Shown here: piece after piece, positions 9,488 through 17,375 of the stretch
Layout: each line of letters starts with the position of its first letter
Numbering within the stretch: the first letter of the stretch is position 1
Origin: Pseudomonas phenolilytica
Lineage (GTDB): Bacteria; Pseudomonadota; Gammaproteobacteria; Pseudomonadales; Pseudomonadaceae
Direction: 5' to 3'
Assembly: GCF_021432765.1 (NCBI RefSeq)
Contig: NZ_CP058908.1
Coordinates: forward strand, 512,001-576,000
DNA length: 64,000 nucleotides
Made by a program: the position numbers and the translations under genes
The notes under the pieces: model-generated
The model's database searches: none
What the model saw: only the letters and a program-made list of their open reading frames with translations
Told to the model about the DNA's origin: nothing

Positions 9488-9516
9488 AAAAAAAAGACCA
9501 CGCCGAAGCGTGGTCT
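9488..9516 (-). terminator. Intrinsic terminator on the minus strand
   Basis: A perfect 9-bp stem (9495-9503 with 9508-9516) with a CGAA loop is followed, on the minus strand only, by a run of eight T residues. Reading plus, the stem is followed by CTGATCATC, so it is not a terminator for fieF. No minus-strand protein gene ends here, which implies that it terminates a non-coding transcript. Confidence 0.85.
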
Positions 9517-9660
9517 CTGATCATCTGGCGGGCCGATGGTAACGGCATCTTCATCCAGCGCCTTGTGGGCGGTGGGGTCCCGGACCGCTACGCAGGGTAA
9601 GCGCAGCGGGGATGCACCAGCCGGTTGACCGGTACCGTTACTGCCGGGAGCGGAAGTTGT
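9488..9660 (-). ncRNA. Candidate structured non-coding RNA
   Basis: The minus strand upstream of the terminator can fold into a branched structure. GTAACGGCATC (plus 9539-9549) is complementary to two separated blocks, GATGC (9611-9615) and CGTTAC (9636-9641), with a small hairpin between them. Inside are a 9-bp hairpin (9585-9593 with 9601-9609) and an 8-bp hairpin with one mismatch (9555-9562 with 9568-9575). In two of the helices a G-U pair on the minus strand would be an A-C mismatch on the plus strand, which supports minus-strand transcription. I do not recognise the family; cobalamin, FMN and TPP riboswitches were considered and do not fit. The 5' end is a guess. Confidence 0.5.
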
Positions 9661-9701
9661 GATCAGGTTACGCGCCCTGCGGCGAAAGATGCTTGCGAAG
9701 A

Positions 9702-9759
9702 TTGCTCAAATAAGCCCCTCTTGCGCAACGAACTTCAACTGGATCATCCTTTGGCGCAA
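9702..9759. promoter_or_regulatory. Possible Lrp-type operator repeats
   Basis: Three similar palindromic words precede the Lrp gene: TTGCTCAA (9702-9709), TTGCGCAA (9721-9728) and TTGGCGCAA (9751-9759). Lrp/AsnC regulators commonly bind arrays of such sites and autoregulate. The spacing of 19 and 30 bp is close to multiples of a helical turn only in part. This is inference from repeat pattern and position. Confidence 0.3.
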
Positions 9760-9782
9760 TATCACAGTTGGCGACAGCAAAA

Positions 9783-10262
9783 ATGAGCAAACTCGATCGT
9801 TACGACCTGCGCATCCTCGCCGAGCTGCAGCACGACGCGCGCATCTCCAACCAAGAGCTGGCCGAACGCATCGGCCTGTCGCCCTCGCCCTGTTCACGGC
9901 GGGTCAAGCAGCTCGAGGACGACGGCTACATCGCCCGCCAGGTCGCCCTGCTCGACCGCAAGAAGCTCGGTCTGACGCTCACCGCCTACGTGCTGATCGG
10001 CATGGATCGGCACACCCCGGAACGCTTCGAGCACTTCGAGGGCGTGATCGGCAAGTGCCCACAAGTGCTCGAATGCAGCCTGGTCACCGGGATGGATGCC
10101 GACTACCAGCTCAAGGTGGTGGTGCCGGACATGGAGCATTACCAGCAATTCCTGCTCGGCACGCTGACGCGCATCGAAGGTGTGTCGAGCGTGCGTTCGA
10201 GCTTCGTACTGCGCCAGGTGGCCTCCAGCACCGAACTGCCGCTGGAGCACCTGCGCGGCTGA
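9783..10262 (+). CDS. Lrp/AsnC family transcriptional regulator
   Basis: A 159-residue regulator. The N-terminal winged helix-turn-helix is clear (LDRYDLRILAELQHDAR, then ISNQELAERIGLSPSPCSRR), followed by the RAM ligand-binding domain with its GMDADYQLKVVVPD strand. Members sense amino acids and act as dimers to hexadecamers. I chose the ATG at 9783; a TTG at 9768 would add five residues. The ribosome binding site is weak. It stands alone, so the regulated genes cannot be named, although autoregulation is plausible from the repeats upstream. Confidence 0.92.
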   Translation: MSKLDRYDLRILAELQHDARISNQELAERIGLSPSPCSRRVKQLEDDGYIARQVALLDRKKLGLTLTAYVLIGMDRHTPERFEHFEGVIGKCPQVLECSLVTGMDADYQLKVVVPDMEHYQQFLLGTLTRIEGVSSVRSSFVLRQVASSTELPLEHLRG

Positions 10263-10306
10263 GACACCGCTCACGAACCCGCGCCCCACCGGCCGAGGTG
10301 ATTGCG

Positions 10307-10312
10307 TATAAT
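10307..10312 (+). promoter_or_regulatory. Putative -10 box for the DUF2788-globin pair
   Basis: A consensus TATAAT lies 120 bp before the DUF2788 start codon, in the gap after the Lrp gene. No good -35 hexamer sits 16-18 bp upstream, so an activator may be needed or the match may be fortuitous. Confidence 0.35.
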
Positions 10313-10431
10313 CCGCGCCGCCTTGCTATGCCCCGCACGCAATCCAATAAGAGCCCCGCTCGACAACTATCCGCCTGCCGCTGTCATAGCTCTCGTCGTC
10401 TGTTTTCAGACCTAGTCATGCGGAGGATTCG

Positions 10432-10635
10432 ATGGATCCAGCTGTTTTCGAAGAATGGATGATGATCATCCTGGTCGGTGGCCTGGTGGCCTTCATGGCC
10501 TTCATCGTCTGGGATCTCGCCAAAAAGTCGAAGGCCGGACGCTACGGCACGCTGGTGCTGTTCGGCGCGCTCGGGCTGGGCGTACTCGGTTTCGTCATCA
10601 AGACCCTGGTGATCGGTAGCCTCGAAGGCATCTGA
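10432..10635 (+). CDS. DUF2788 family small membrane protein
   Basis: The 67-residue product has two hydrophobic helices, at about residues 10-28 and 38-60, separated by a basic turn (DLAKKSKAGRYG). This size and topology match DUF2788, a Pseudomonas family of unknown function. A strong GGAGG precedes the ATG. A globin gene follows 73 bp later on the same strand, and the two may be cotranscribed. No enzymatic residue is evident; a role as a small membrane subunit or regulator is speculative. Confidence 0.8.
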   Translation: MDPAVFEEWMMIILVGGLVAFMAFIVWDLAKKSKAGRYGTLVLFGALGLGVLGFVIKTLVIGSLEGI

Positions 10636-10708
10636 TCGCCCTCCCCATCCGAACCTGCGGCCGCGTCATGTCGATGCGGTCCGGGTCGCTATTTGCCAAG
10701 GAAAAGCC

Positions 10709-11101
10709 ATGAAACCCACTGATCGGGTTATGCAGAGCTATGGTCGCTGCTGCGCCAGCGCAAGCTTCTTCGACGATTTCTACGTCAACTTCCTCGCCAG
10801 CTCGCCGATGGTGCGCGAGAAGTTCGTGCAGACCGACATGGCCGCGCAGAAGCATCTGCTGCGTGCCGGCATCCTCAATCTGGTGCTGTTCGCCCGCGGC
10901 ATGCCGGACACCAAGCTCAAGGCGCTCGGCCAGAGCCATTCGCGCAGCGGCTTCGACATTCGCCCCGAGCTGTACGATCTCTGGCTGGCGGCGCTGCTGC
11001 GCACGGTCGGCGAGCACGACGAGGCGGCTCGCAAGGAAGACCTGCAAGCCTGGCGCGAGGTGCTGGGCAAGGGCATCGACGTGATCAAGTCCTACTACTG
11101 A
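10709..11101 (+). CDS. Globin family protein
   Basis: A 130-residue all-helical protein with the look of a single-domain or truncated globin. It opens MKPTDRVMQSYGRCCASASF, has the FFDDFYVNFLASSP helix-loop pattern of the B-to-E region, and has a histidine in AAQKHLLRAG suited to the distal side. The proximal histidine is probably that in LGQSHSRSGFDI. Bacterial globins of this kind bind O2, NO or haem-linked signals; the ligand cannot be decided here. A Shine-Dalgarno-like AAGGAAAA precedes the start. There is no fused reductase or signalling domain. Confidence 0.8.
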   Translation: MKPTDRVMQSYGRCCASASFFDDFYVNFLASSPMVREKFVQTDMAAQKHLLRAGILNLVLFARGMPDTKLKALGQSHSRSGFDIRPELYDLWLAALLRTVGEHDEAARKEDLQAWREVLGKGIDVIKSYY

Positions 11102-11117
11102 CGCCGCAGCCGGTGCG

Positions 11118-11756
11118 CTACAGCCGCGCCGGCACTTCCCGCCATTCGCCGGGCTGCAGCCCATCGAACGACCACGGTCCGATGCGCACGCGCACCAGCC
11201 GCAACGTTGGCAGCCCGACCGCCGCCGTCATGCGTCGCACCTGACGGTTGCGCCCCTCGCGGATCACCAGTTCCAGCCAGGCGGTGGGTACGCTCTTGCG
11301 AAAGCGCACCGGCGGGTTGCGTGGCCACAGCTCGGGTTCATCCAGCTGCCGTGCCTCGGCCGGCAACGTCAGGCCATCGTTCAGCTCGACGCCCCTGCGC
11401 AAGCGTTCCAGCTGCTCTTCGCTGACCTCTCCCTCTACTTGCACCCAGTAGGTCTTGGGCAGCTTGTGCCTGGGATCGGCAATGCGCGCCTGCAGGCGGC
11501 CGTCGTTGGTCAGCAGCAGCAGGCCCTCGCTGTCGCGATCGAGGCGCCCGGCGGGATAGACGCCGGGCACGTCGACGAAATCCTTCAGCGTGGCACGCCC
11601 ATCGGCATCGGCGAACTGGGTCAGCACGTCGAATGGCTTGTTCAGCAGCAGCAGGCGCGGCTCGGCCGGCGGCGCCTTGGCGACACGGCGCGGCGCGGCG
11701 GGTCGGGCAGCGCGCGCCGGCGAATGGGGCGCACGGGGACGCGGGGGACGAGGCAT
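11118..11756 (-). CDS. rluE: 23S rRNA pseudouridine synthase, RluE type
   Basis: A 212-residue RsuA/RluE-family enzyme. The catalytic aspartate is in the [16 protein letters not shown] motif at about residues 71-86, preceded by [13 protein letters not shown], and the [11 protein letters not shown] signature follows. It lacks the N-terminal S4 domain of RsuA and RluB, as RluE does; RluE modifies U2457 of 23S rRNA. The first 30 residues are rich in Pro, Arg and Ala, a common disordered extension in this group. It is convergent with the globin gene. Confidence 0.88.
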   Translation of the reverse strand: MPRPPRPRAPHSPARAARPAAPRRVAKAPPAEPRLLLLNKPFDVLTQFADADGRATLKDFVDVPGVYPAGRLDRDSEGLLLLTNDGRLQARIADPRHKLPKTYWVQVEGEVSEEQLERLRRGVELNDGLTLPAEARQLDEPELWPRNPPVRFRKSVPTAWLELVIREGRNRQVRRMTAAVGLPTLRLVRVRIGPWSFDGLQPGEWREVPARL

Positions 11757-11985
11757 GACGATTCGGTCCGATAGGGGCCGGCCATGCTAGAAGTCGCTGC
11801 CCGCGGCTGCAAGCGGCCCGCAGTGCGAAGCCACACGCCGGACGCATGAACGAGCGTGTGCAGGGCGTGACCGCCATCTAGCATTGCTGAAGAGGTGCGC
11901 GGGAGACGCCTGATCAGTGTCAATGCCGCAGCGCACGGCCAGGCGGAACATCGTCACCGGCTCAATCCACATCAGGATCTAACGC

Positions 11986-14900
11986 ATGCCCGAAGCGCCC
12001 GGCTTTCACGAGCCACCCGAGAATGCCAAGCCGCTGGTCTGGCTGTCCTGGCTGCTGGGCGCGGCGCTGCTGGGCGCGCTGGTACTCGGCGTCTTGCAGC
12101 TGTCGGATGCCAGCCATTTCGCGGCGATTTTTCGTCAGGCCGAGCCCGGCTGGCTGCTCGTCGCTATTGCCCTGCAGTGTGCGACCTACCTGGCCCAGGG
12201 TCTGCTGTACCGCATGGTCCTCAGCGCCGCCGGCGCCGCGCTGCCGCTGTGGGACGCCACCAAGCTCAGCCTGAGCAAGCTGTTCATCGACCAGGCGCTG
12301 CCATCGTCCGGTTTCAGCGGCGCGGTAGCAGTGGGCGCGCTGCTGCAGCGCCGCGGCATCGGCCTGTCACAGGTTTCCAGCTGCTTCATCATCAGCCTTT
12401 CGGGCTACTTCGCCGCTTATCTGCTGGCCTTGGCCGCCGCGCTTGTCATTGCGATCGGCAATGGTCATGGGAGCCTGGCCGTGATCTCGACCAGCATCGT
12501 GTTCATGCTGTTCTGCTGCCTGATGGCCGTCGCCGCGCCGCTGATGGCCGGACTGCCGCAGAGCCGCCTGGTCGGACGCCTGCAACGGGTGCGCTGGATG
12601 CAGCGATTGCTGGCGATGGTGTTTGCCGCGCAGCCGCGCCTGACCCGTGACCCGCGCCTGTTGTTGAAGGCAAGCGGCTACTCGCTGGCCATCGTACTGT
12701 TCGATGCCCTGACCCTGTGGGCGCTGCTGCACGCAGTGGGGCACAGTGCGCCGTTCGCCGGCATCTTCGCCAGCTTCATGCTGGCTAGCGTGCTGCGTAG
12801 CGTCGGCATCGTGCCGGGCGGCCTCGGCGCGTTCGAGGCCGCGGCAGTGGCCACCCTCAGCTGGGTCGGCGTGCCACTGGCGGCGGGGCTATCGGCAACC
12901 TTGCTGTTTCGCGTGCTGAGCTTCTGGCTGCCGATGCTGCCCGGCTTCTGGCTCACCCGCCACGCGCTGCACGGCAGCCCGGCAGACGCGGCCGAGGCGA
13001 CCGTGACGGATTACTGGAGCGTGCCGCTGGAGGCGCTGTACGCCGAGCTGCAGAGCGGCCCAGACGGGCTTGTCAGCGCGGCAGCGGCGATGCGCCAGCC
13101 ATCCGTGCGGCGCACGTACCGGCCGAGCCTGGCGCGGCAGATCGGCGCCTCGCTGGTGAGCCAGCTGTCCAGTCCGCTGGTGCTGATCCTGCTGATCGGC
13201 GCGCTGGTGGCGCTGGCGGCGCACGACTGGCTGGACGCGCTGATCGTGCTGAGCATCGTGCTGGCCAGTGCGCTGGTCGGCAGCCTGCACGAAATCCGCT
13301 CGAACCGGGCGATCGAGCGTCTGCGCAAGCAGGTGGCCAGTCGCGCCGACGTCTGGCGCGACGGCCGCCTGCAGAACCTGCCAGCCAGCGAAGTCGTCCC
13401 CGGCGACATCGTCGAACTCTCCGCCGGCAGCCTGATCCCCGCCGATGGCCGGCTGGTCGAGGCGCGCGATTGCTTCGTCAATCAGGCGCTGCTGACCGGC
13501 GAAACCTTTCCGGTCCACAAACAGGCCGGTCAGGTGGAGGCCGCCGCCGGCCTCGCCCAGCGCGACAACTGCCTGTTCCGCGGCACCTCGCTGCGCAGCG
13601 GCACGGCACGCCTGCTGGCGGTGAACTGCGGCATGCACACCGAGCTGGGACATATCGAGCGCTCGCTGGTGCTGCGCCCGCCGGAAACCGAGTTCGAGCG
13701 CGGCCTGCGCCATTTCGGCGCGCTGCTGTTGCGGGTCATGCTGGTGATGATCACGGCGGTGCTCGGCCTCAACCTGTTCCTCGACCGCCCGCCGCTGGAC
13801 ACGCTGATGTTCGCCATCGCGCTGGCCGTCGGGCTGTCGCCCGAGCTGCTGCCGGCGATTCTCAGCGCGACCCTCTCGGCTGGCGCCCGGCGGATGGCCG
13901 CGCGCGGGGTGATCGTGCGCCACCTCAATGCGATCGAGAACCTCGGCGCGATGGACACCCTGTGCACCGACAAGACCGGCACCCTGACCCGCGGCGTGGT
14001 GGCGCTCGACGGCGCGGTCGACGCCGACGGCCAGGCCAGCGCTGCGGTGCTGCGCCTGGCCTGGCTCAACGCCGCGCTGCAGACCGGGTTGCGCAATCCG
14101 CTGGACGAGGCGATCTGCGAACATGCCCGCGGCCTGCCACAGGCGCCGGCCGGTGCCGAAAAGCTCGACGAGGTGCCCTACGACTTCACCCGCAAGCGCT
14201 TGAGCGTACTGGTGCGCGAGGCCGGGCAGGCCGCGCCCCGGCTGATCTGCAAGGGCGCGCTGGAAACCATTCTGCAGGCATCGCAGTCCGTGCAGCAGGG
14301 CGATGCCGTGCTGCCGCTGAGCGCGCCGCTGCGCGCAGCGCTTGGCGAACGCTTCGCCACCTGGAGCGCAGCCGGCTACCGCGTGCTGGGTATCGCCTAC
14401 CGCTGGCTCGAGCAGCCGAACTGCAGCGCCGATGACGAACAGGGCCTGACCTTCGCCGGCTTCCTGTTGTTCTTCGATCCGCCCGAGCCAGGCGTGCGCG
14501 AAGAGCTGGACGCACTGCGCGAGCTGGGCGTGGCGGTGAAGATCATCAGCGGCGACAACCGCCTGATCGCCCGGCAGGTCGCCGAGAGCGTCGGCATCCC
14601 GGTCGAACGCGTCATCACCGGCAGCGAGCTGGGGCAGATGCGCGACGAGGCGCTGATCAACCTGGCGCCGCGCATCAGCTTGTTCGCCGAGGTCGATCCC
14701 AACCAGAAGGAGCGCATCATCCGCGCGCTGCAGAAGACCGGCCATGTGGTGGGCTTTCTTGGCGACGGGATCAACGACGCGCCGGCGCTGCATGCGGCGG
14801 ATATCGGCATTTCCGTGGACACCGCGGTGGATGTGGCCAAGGAGGCCGCCGACTTCGTGCTGCTGCGCCACGAACTGGCGCTGGTCCGCCAGGGCATCGA

Positions 14901-15534
14901 CGAAGGCCGGCGCACCTTCGCCAACACGCTCAAGTACATCTACCTGACCACCAGCGCCAACTTCGGCAACATGATCAGCATGGCTGTGGCGTCGTTCTTC
15001 CTGCCGTTCCTGCCGCTGCTGGCCAAGCAGATCCTGCTGAACAATTTCCTCTCCGACATCCCGGCCATCGGCATCGCCGGCGACCGTGTCGATGCCGACT
15101 GGTCGCGCACGCCGCACCGCTGGGACATCGGCGAGGTGAGGCGCTTCATGATCCTGTTCGGGCTGATCAGCTCGGCCTTCGATCTGCTGACCTTCGGCCT
15201 GCTGCTGTATCTGGTGGGCGAGCAGCCGGAGCTGTTTCGCAGCGGCTGGTTCGTCGAGTCGCTGATCACCGAGCTGGTGATCATCTTCGTCGTGCGCACG
15301 CACAAACCGTTCTACCGCAGCCGCCCGGGCCGCTTCCTGCTGGCCAGCTCGCTGCTCATCGCGCTGCTGACCGTGCTGCTGCCCTATACGCCGGTGGGCG
15401 GCTGGTTCGCCCTGCAACCGCTGCCGGCCACGGTGCTTATCGCGGTGCTGCTGATCACGCTGCTTTACGCGGCCTGTTCGGAATGGGCCAAGCAGCGCTT
15501 CTTCGCCCGGCTCAGCGGCTCCAGACAGCCGTGA
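11986..15534 (+). CDS. Fused flippase-like membrane domain and P3-type ATPase
   Basis: One uninterrupted 1182-residue frame joins two transporter families. Residues about 15-325 are a multi-span module of the lysylphosphatidylglycerol-synthase transmembrane/flippase-like type (PGGLGAFEAA motif near 277-286). Residues about 343-1180 are a complete P-type ATPase resembling MgtA: the cation-ATPase N-terminal motif (YWSVPLEALYAEL), TGET at 504-507, LSPELLP at 618-624, phosphorylated D662 in DKTGTLT, and GDGINDAP at 926-933. MgtA relatives import Mg2+. The ATG at 11986 has AGGAT upstream. The flippase part has no lysyl-transferase domain, so tRNA-dependent lipid aminoacylation is not expected. What the fusion couples is unknown. 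Confidence 0.9.
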   Translation: MPEAPGFHEPPENAKPLVWLSWLLGAALLGALVLGVLQLSDASHFAAIFRQAEPGWLLVAIALQCATYLAQGLLYRMVLSAAGAALPLWDATKLSLSKLFIDQALPSSGFSGAVAVGALLQRRGIGLSQVSSCFIISLSGYFAAYLLALAAALVIAIGNGHGSLAVISTSIVFMLFCCLMAVAAPLMAGLPQSRLVGRLQRVRWMQRLLAMVFAAQPRLTRDPRLLLKASGYSLAIVLFDALTLWALLHAVGHSAPFAGIFASFMLASVLRSVGIVPGGLGAFEAAAVATLSWVGVPLAAGLSATLLFRVLSFWLPMLPGFWLTRHALHGSPADAAEATVTDYWSVPLEALYAELQSGPDGLVSAAAAMRQPSVRRTYRPSLARQIGASLVSQLSSPLVLILLIGALVALAAHDWLDALIVLSIVLASALVGSLHEIRSNRAIERLRKQVASRADVWRDGRLQNLPASEVVPGDIVELSAGSLIPADGRLVEARDCFVNQALLTGETFPVHKQAGQVEAAAGLAQRDNCLFRGTSLRSGTARLLAVNCGMHTELGHIERSLVLRPPETEFERGLRHFGALLLRVMLVMITAVLGLNLFLDRPPLDTLMFAIALAVGLSPELLPAILSATLSAGARRMAARGVIVRHLNAIENLGAMDTLCTDKTGTLTRGVVALDGAVDADGQASAAVLRLAWLNAALQTGLRNPLDEAICEHARGLPQAPAGAEKLDEVPYDFTRKRLSVLVREAGQAAPRLICKGALETILQASQSVQQGDAVLPLSAPLRAALGERFATWSAAGYRVLGIAYRWLEQPNCSADDEQGLTFAGFLLFFDPPEPGVREELDALRELGVAVKIISGDNRLIARQVAESVGIPVERVITGSELGQMRDEALINLAPRISLFAEVDPNQKERIIRALQKTGHVVGFLGDGINDAPALHAADIGISVDTAVDVAKEAADFVLLRHELALVRQGIDEGRRTFANTLKYIYLTTSANFGNMISMAVASFFLPFLPLLAKQILLNNFLSDIPAIGIAGDRVDADWSRTPHRWDIGEVRRFMILFGLISSAFDLLTFGLLLYLVGEQPELFRSGWFVESLITELVIIFVVRTHKPFYRSRPGRFLLASSLLIALLTVLLPYTPVGGWFALQPLPATVLIAVLLITLLYAACSEWAKQRFFARLSGSRQP

Positions 15535-15678
15535 CGCCCCGTGCCTGGAGCGCCGTTCGCGCCGCGCGGACGGCCGCGCCTTTTTTCCGCAGCGCAGCGC
15601 AGCGTGTCGCCATCGCTCAACCAATTGTCTGAGAGACTGGTCAATGTGTTCTCCGGCCCATTTCCCAAGGACTGCAAC

Positions 15679-16191
15679 GTGCTGATACGCGACGCCCGTG
15701 AAACCGATCTGGAAGGCATCCTCTTCATCTACAACGACGCCGTGCTGAACAGCACGGCGATCTGGAACGACACGCCGGTCGATCTGGCCGACCGCCAGGC
15801 CTGGTTCGCCGAGCGAGAGGCACAGGGTCATCCGGTGCTGGTGGCGCTGGACGATGCCCAGCAGGTGGTCGGGTATGCCAGCTACGGCCCGTGGCGGCCG
15901 CACGAGGGGTTTCGCCACACCGTCGAGCATTCGGTCTACGTGCGCGATGGCCAGCGCGGTGGCGGCATCGGTCGCGGCTTGATGCGCGAGCTGATCGAAC
16001 GCGCCCGCCGCGCCGGGCAGCACGTGGTGGTCGGCGCCATCGAAAGCGAGAATCGCGCCTCGGTGCACATGCACCAGCAGCTGGGGTTCATCCATGTCGG
16101 GCAGATGCGCCAGGTCGGCTGTAAGTTCGGCCGCTGGCTGGACCTGACGCTCATGCAACTGATCCTCGATACGGCACGCCGCGCGCCGTGA
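15679..16191 (+). CDS. GNAT family N-acetyltransferase (phosphinothricin acetyltransferase-like)
   Basis: A 170-residue single-domain GNAT protein. The acetyl-CoA pyrophosphate loop is GQRGGGIGRGLM, and the fold ends with ESENRASVHMHQQLGFIHVG, both typical of the PAT/bar and methionine-sulfoximine acetyltransferase branch. The conserved part begins at LIRDARETDL, which selects the GTG at 15679 with AAGGA eight bases before it; the longer upstream frame is not conserved-looking. Such enzymes acetylate glutamine-synthetase inhibitors or amino-acid analogues; the substrate here is inferred only from family similarity. Confidence 0.87.
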   Translation: MLIRDARETDLEGILFIYNDAVLNSTAIWNDTPVDLADRQAWFAEREAQGHPVLVALDDAQQVVGYASYGPWRPHEGFRHTVEHSVYVRDGQRGGGIGRGLMRELIERARRAGQHVVVGAIESENRASVHMHQQLGFIHVGQMRQVGCKFGRWLDLTLMQLILDTARRAP

Positions 16192-16206
16192 CCACGTGCC
16201 GCTCGA

Positions 16207-16473
16207 TCAGCGCAGCTGACTGTCCTTGCTGCCTCGACGGTTGTAGCCGCTGAAGGCGGCTTCCTGCTTGTCCGCCTCGGCCTGGCAGGCAATGCACAGA
16301 CGCACGCCGGGCACGGCCTGGCGGCGTGCCTCGGGTATCGCCACGCCGCATTCCTCACAGTGTTTCAGGCTTTCGCCACGCGCCAGTTTGCTGCGTGCAC
16401 GCTGCACCGCGTCCTCGATGGTGCTGTCGATCTGCTCCTGGACGGCGCCGTCGCCGGCCCAACCTGTTGCCAT
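16207..16473 (-). CDS. DksA/TraR-type C4 zinc finger protein (YbiI-like)
   Basis: An 88-residue protein with the TraR/DksA C4 zinc finger formed by HCEECG and CIACQ (Cys-x2-Cys, 17 residues, Cys-x2-Cys). The short length and the tail RRGSKDSQLR match YbiI-like members, not full DksA, because the long coiled coil is absent. A strong GGGAGGTG precedes the ATG at 16473. Members may bind the RNA-polymerase secondary channel, but this small type is not characterised well enough to say so here. Confidence 0.88.
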   Translation of the reverse strand: MATGWAGDGAVQEQIDSTIEDAVQRARSKLARGESLKHCEECGVAIPEARRQAVPGVRLCIACQAEADKQEAAFSGYNRRGSKDSQLR

Positions 16474-16645
16474 GATCACCTCCCGCAGCGCGCGGTTGCT
16501 GCTCTGAGTTTTGACGCCCGCCCGGCGACGGTGCTCACCACCGGCACGACCGCCGGTCGATGACTGCCGCGCGGCCGACGGATGGTGCCGCCGCCGCGTC
16601 GCCAGCGCCTATCCTGCGCCGGTTGGAAAATCTGCGTCAAAGCCC

Positions 16646-17368
16646 ATGTACCGCTTCACTCCACTCCTCACCGGCCTGCTGCTGATGACGGGCTGCGCCG
16701 GTCAGCCAGGCACGCTCGAGCGCGATCTCGGCGCGTTCGATCTCAGGCTCGGCACCGAACCCGCGCGCAGCATGGCCCAGGGCCTGGTGCAGCCGGGCGC
16801 GAGCGGCGCGTTCCACGGCGGCCTCGACCTCAGCCACGCCAGCGGCCTGTATGTCGGCCAGTGGACGCCGAGCGTCGGCCTCAGCGAGGGCCGCCAGCTG
16901 GAGGTCAATTCCTACCTCGGCTATCTGCAGCACGCCGTGGACGGCCAGCTCGGCTACGAACTCGGCCTGATGCGCTACAGCTTCCCCGAGAGCGACGACT
17001 GGGGGCGTCTGCAGTATTACGGCGGCCTCACGCTGGGCAGCCGCAGCCTCGGCGCGGCGCTGAACAGCACGGCCGAGCGCCGCGACAGCACGCTGTATCT
17101 CGATCTGGGCCGGGTGACGCCATTCGGTGTCGGGGTGCGCCTGAGCTACTCCAGCCACGCGCTGGCCACGCCGCGCCGGTTCGCCGACGGCAGCCTCAGC
17201 CTGTTCAGCGACTGGTCGCTCAACCTGTCGCGACCCTGGCTCGGCCTGCAGTTCGATCTCTCCTACAGCGATTCGAATCTGGAGCGCACCGAGTGTGGCG
17301 CCTATTCCGGGCGCAATCCGCGCTGCGACGGCCTGCTGACCCTGCGCGCCGAGCGCCGGCTGTTCTGA
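16646..17368 (+). CDS. TorF-like putative porin / outer-membrane protein with lipobox-like N terminus
   Basis: The 240-residue protein has the alternating pattern of an outer-membrane beta-barrel and resembles the TorF family: AFHGGLDLSHASGLYVGQWT followed by a YLGY strand and a series of aromatic-girdled strands, ending in the terminal phenylalanine (RRLF) favoured by the BAM complex. The N terminus (LLTGLLLMTGCAG) also looks like a lipobox, unusual for a porin. The start at 16646 gives a clean signal sequence. No binding partner or transport substrate can be assigned. It converges on oxaloacetate decarboxylase with only 7 bp between. Confidence 0.72.
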   Translation: MYRFTPLLTGLLLMTGCAGQPGTLERDLGAFDLRLGTEPARSMAQGLVQPGASGAFHGGLDLSHASGLYVGQWTPSVGLSEGRQLEVNSYLGYLQHAVDGQLGYELGLMRYSFPESDDWGRLQYYGGLTLGSRSLGAALNSTAERRDSTLYLDLGRVTPFGVGVRLSYSSHALATPRRFADGSLSLFSDWSLNLSRPWLGLQFDLSYSDSNLERTECGAYSGRNPRCDGLLTLRAERRLF

Positions 17369-17375
17369 GCGCGGC

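Noticed and set aside
9488..9660. Cobalamin, FMN or TPP riboswitch in the fieF-lrp gap
   Set aside because: A few short words resemble the cobalamin core (CCGGT, CCCCGC, GAGACC), but the order and the conserved B12 box are absent, FMN and TPP signatures are missing, and no minus-strand gene follows the terminator.
12889..12956. A possible frameshift or gene boundary between flippase and ATPase modules in the fusion
   Set aside because: The plus frame is open through the junction with smooth codon use, and both modules remain in the same frame; a real fusion is the simpler reading.
12889..16158. A very long open frame of about 1089 codons on the minus strand opposite the P-type ATPase fusion
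   Set aside because: It is the antisense shadow of a high-GC coding strand; its translation is rich in Arg, Gln, His and Ala with no recognisable domain, and it spans two real genes.
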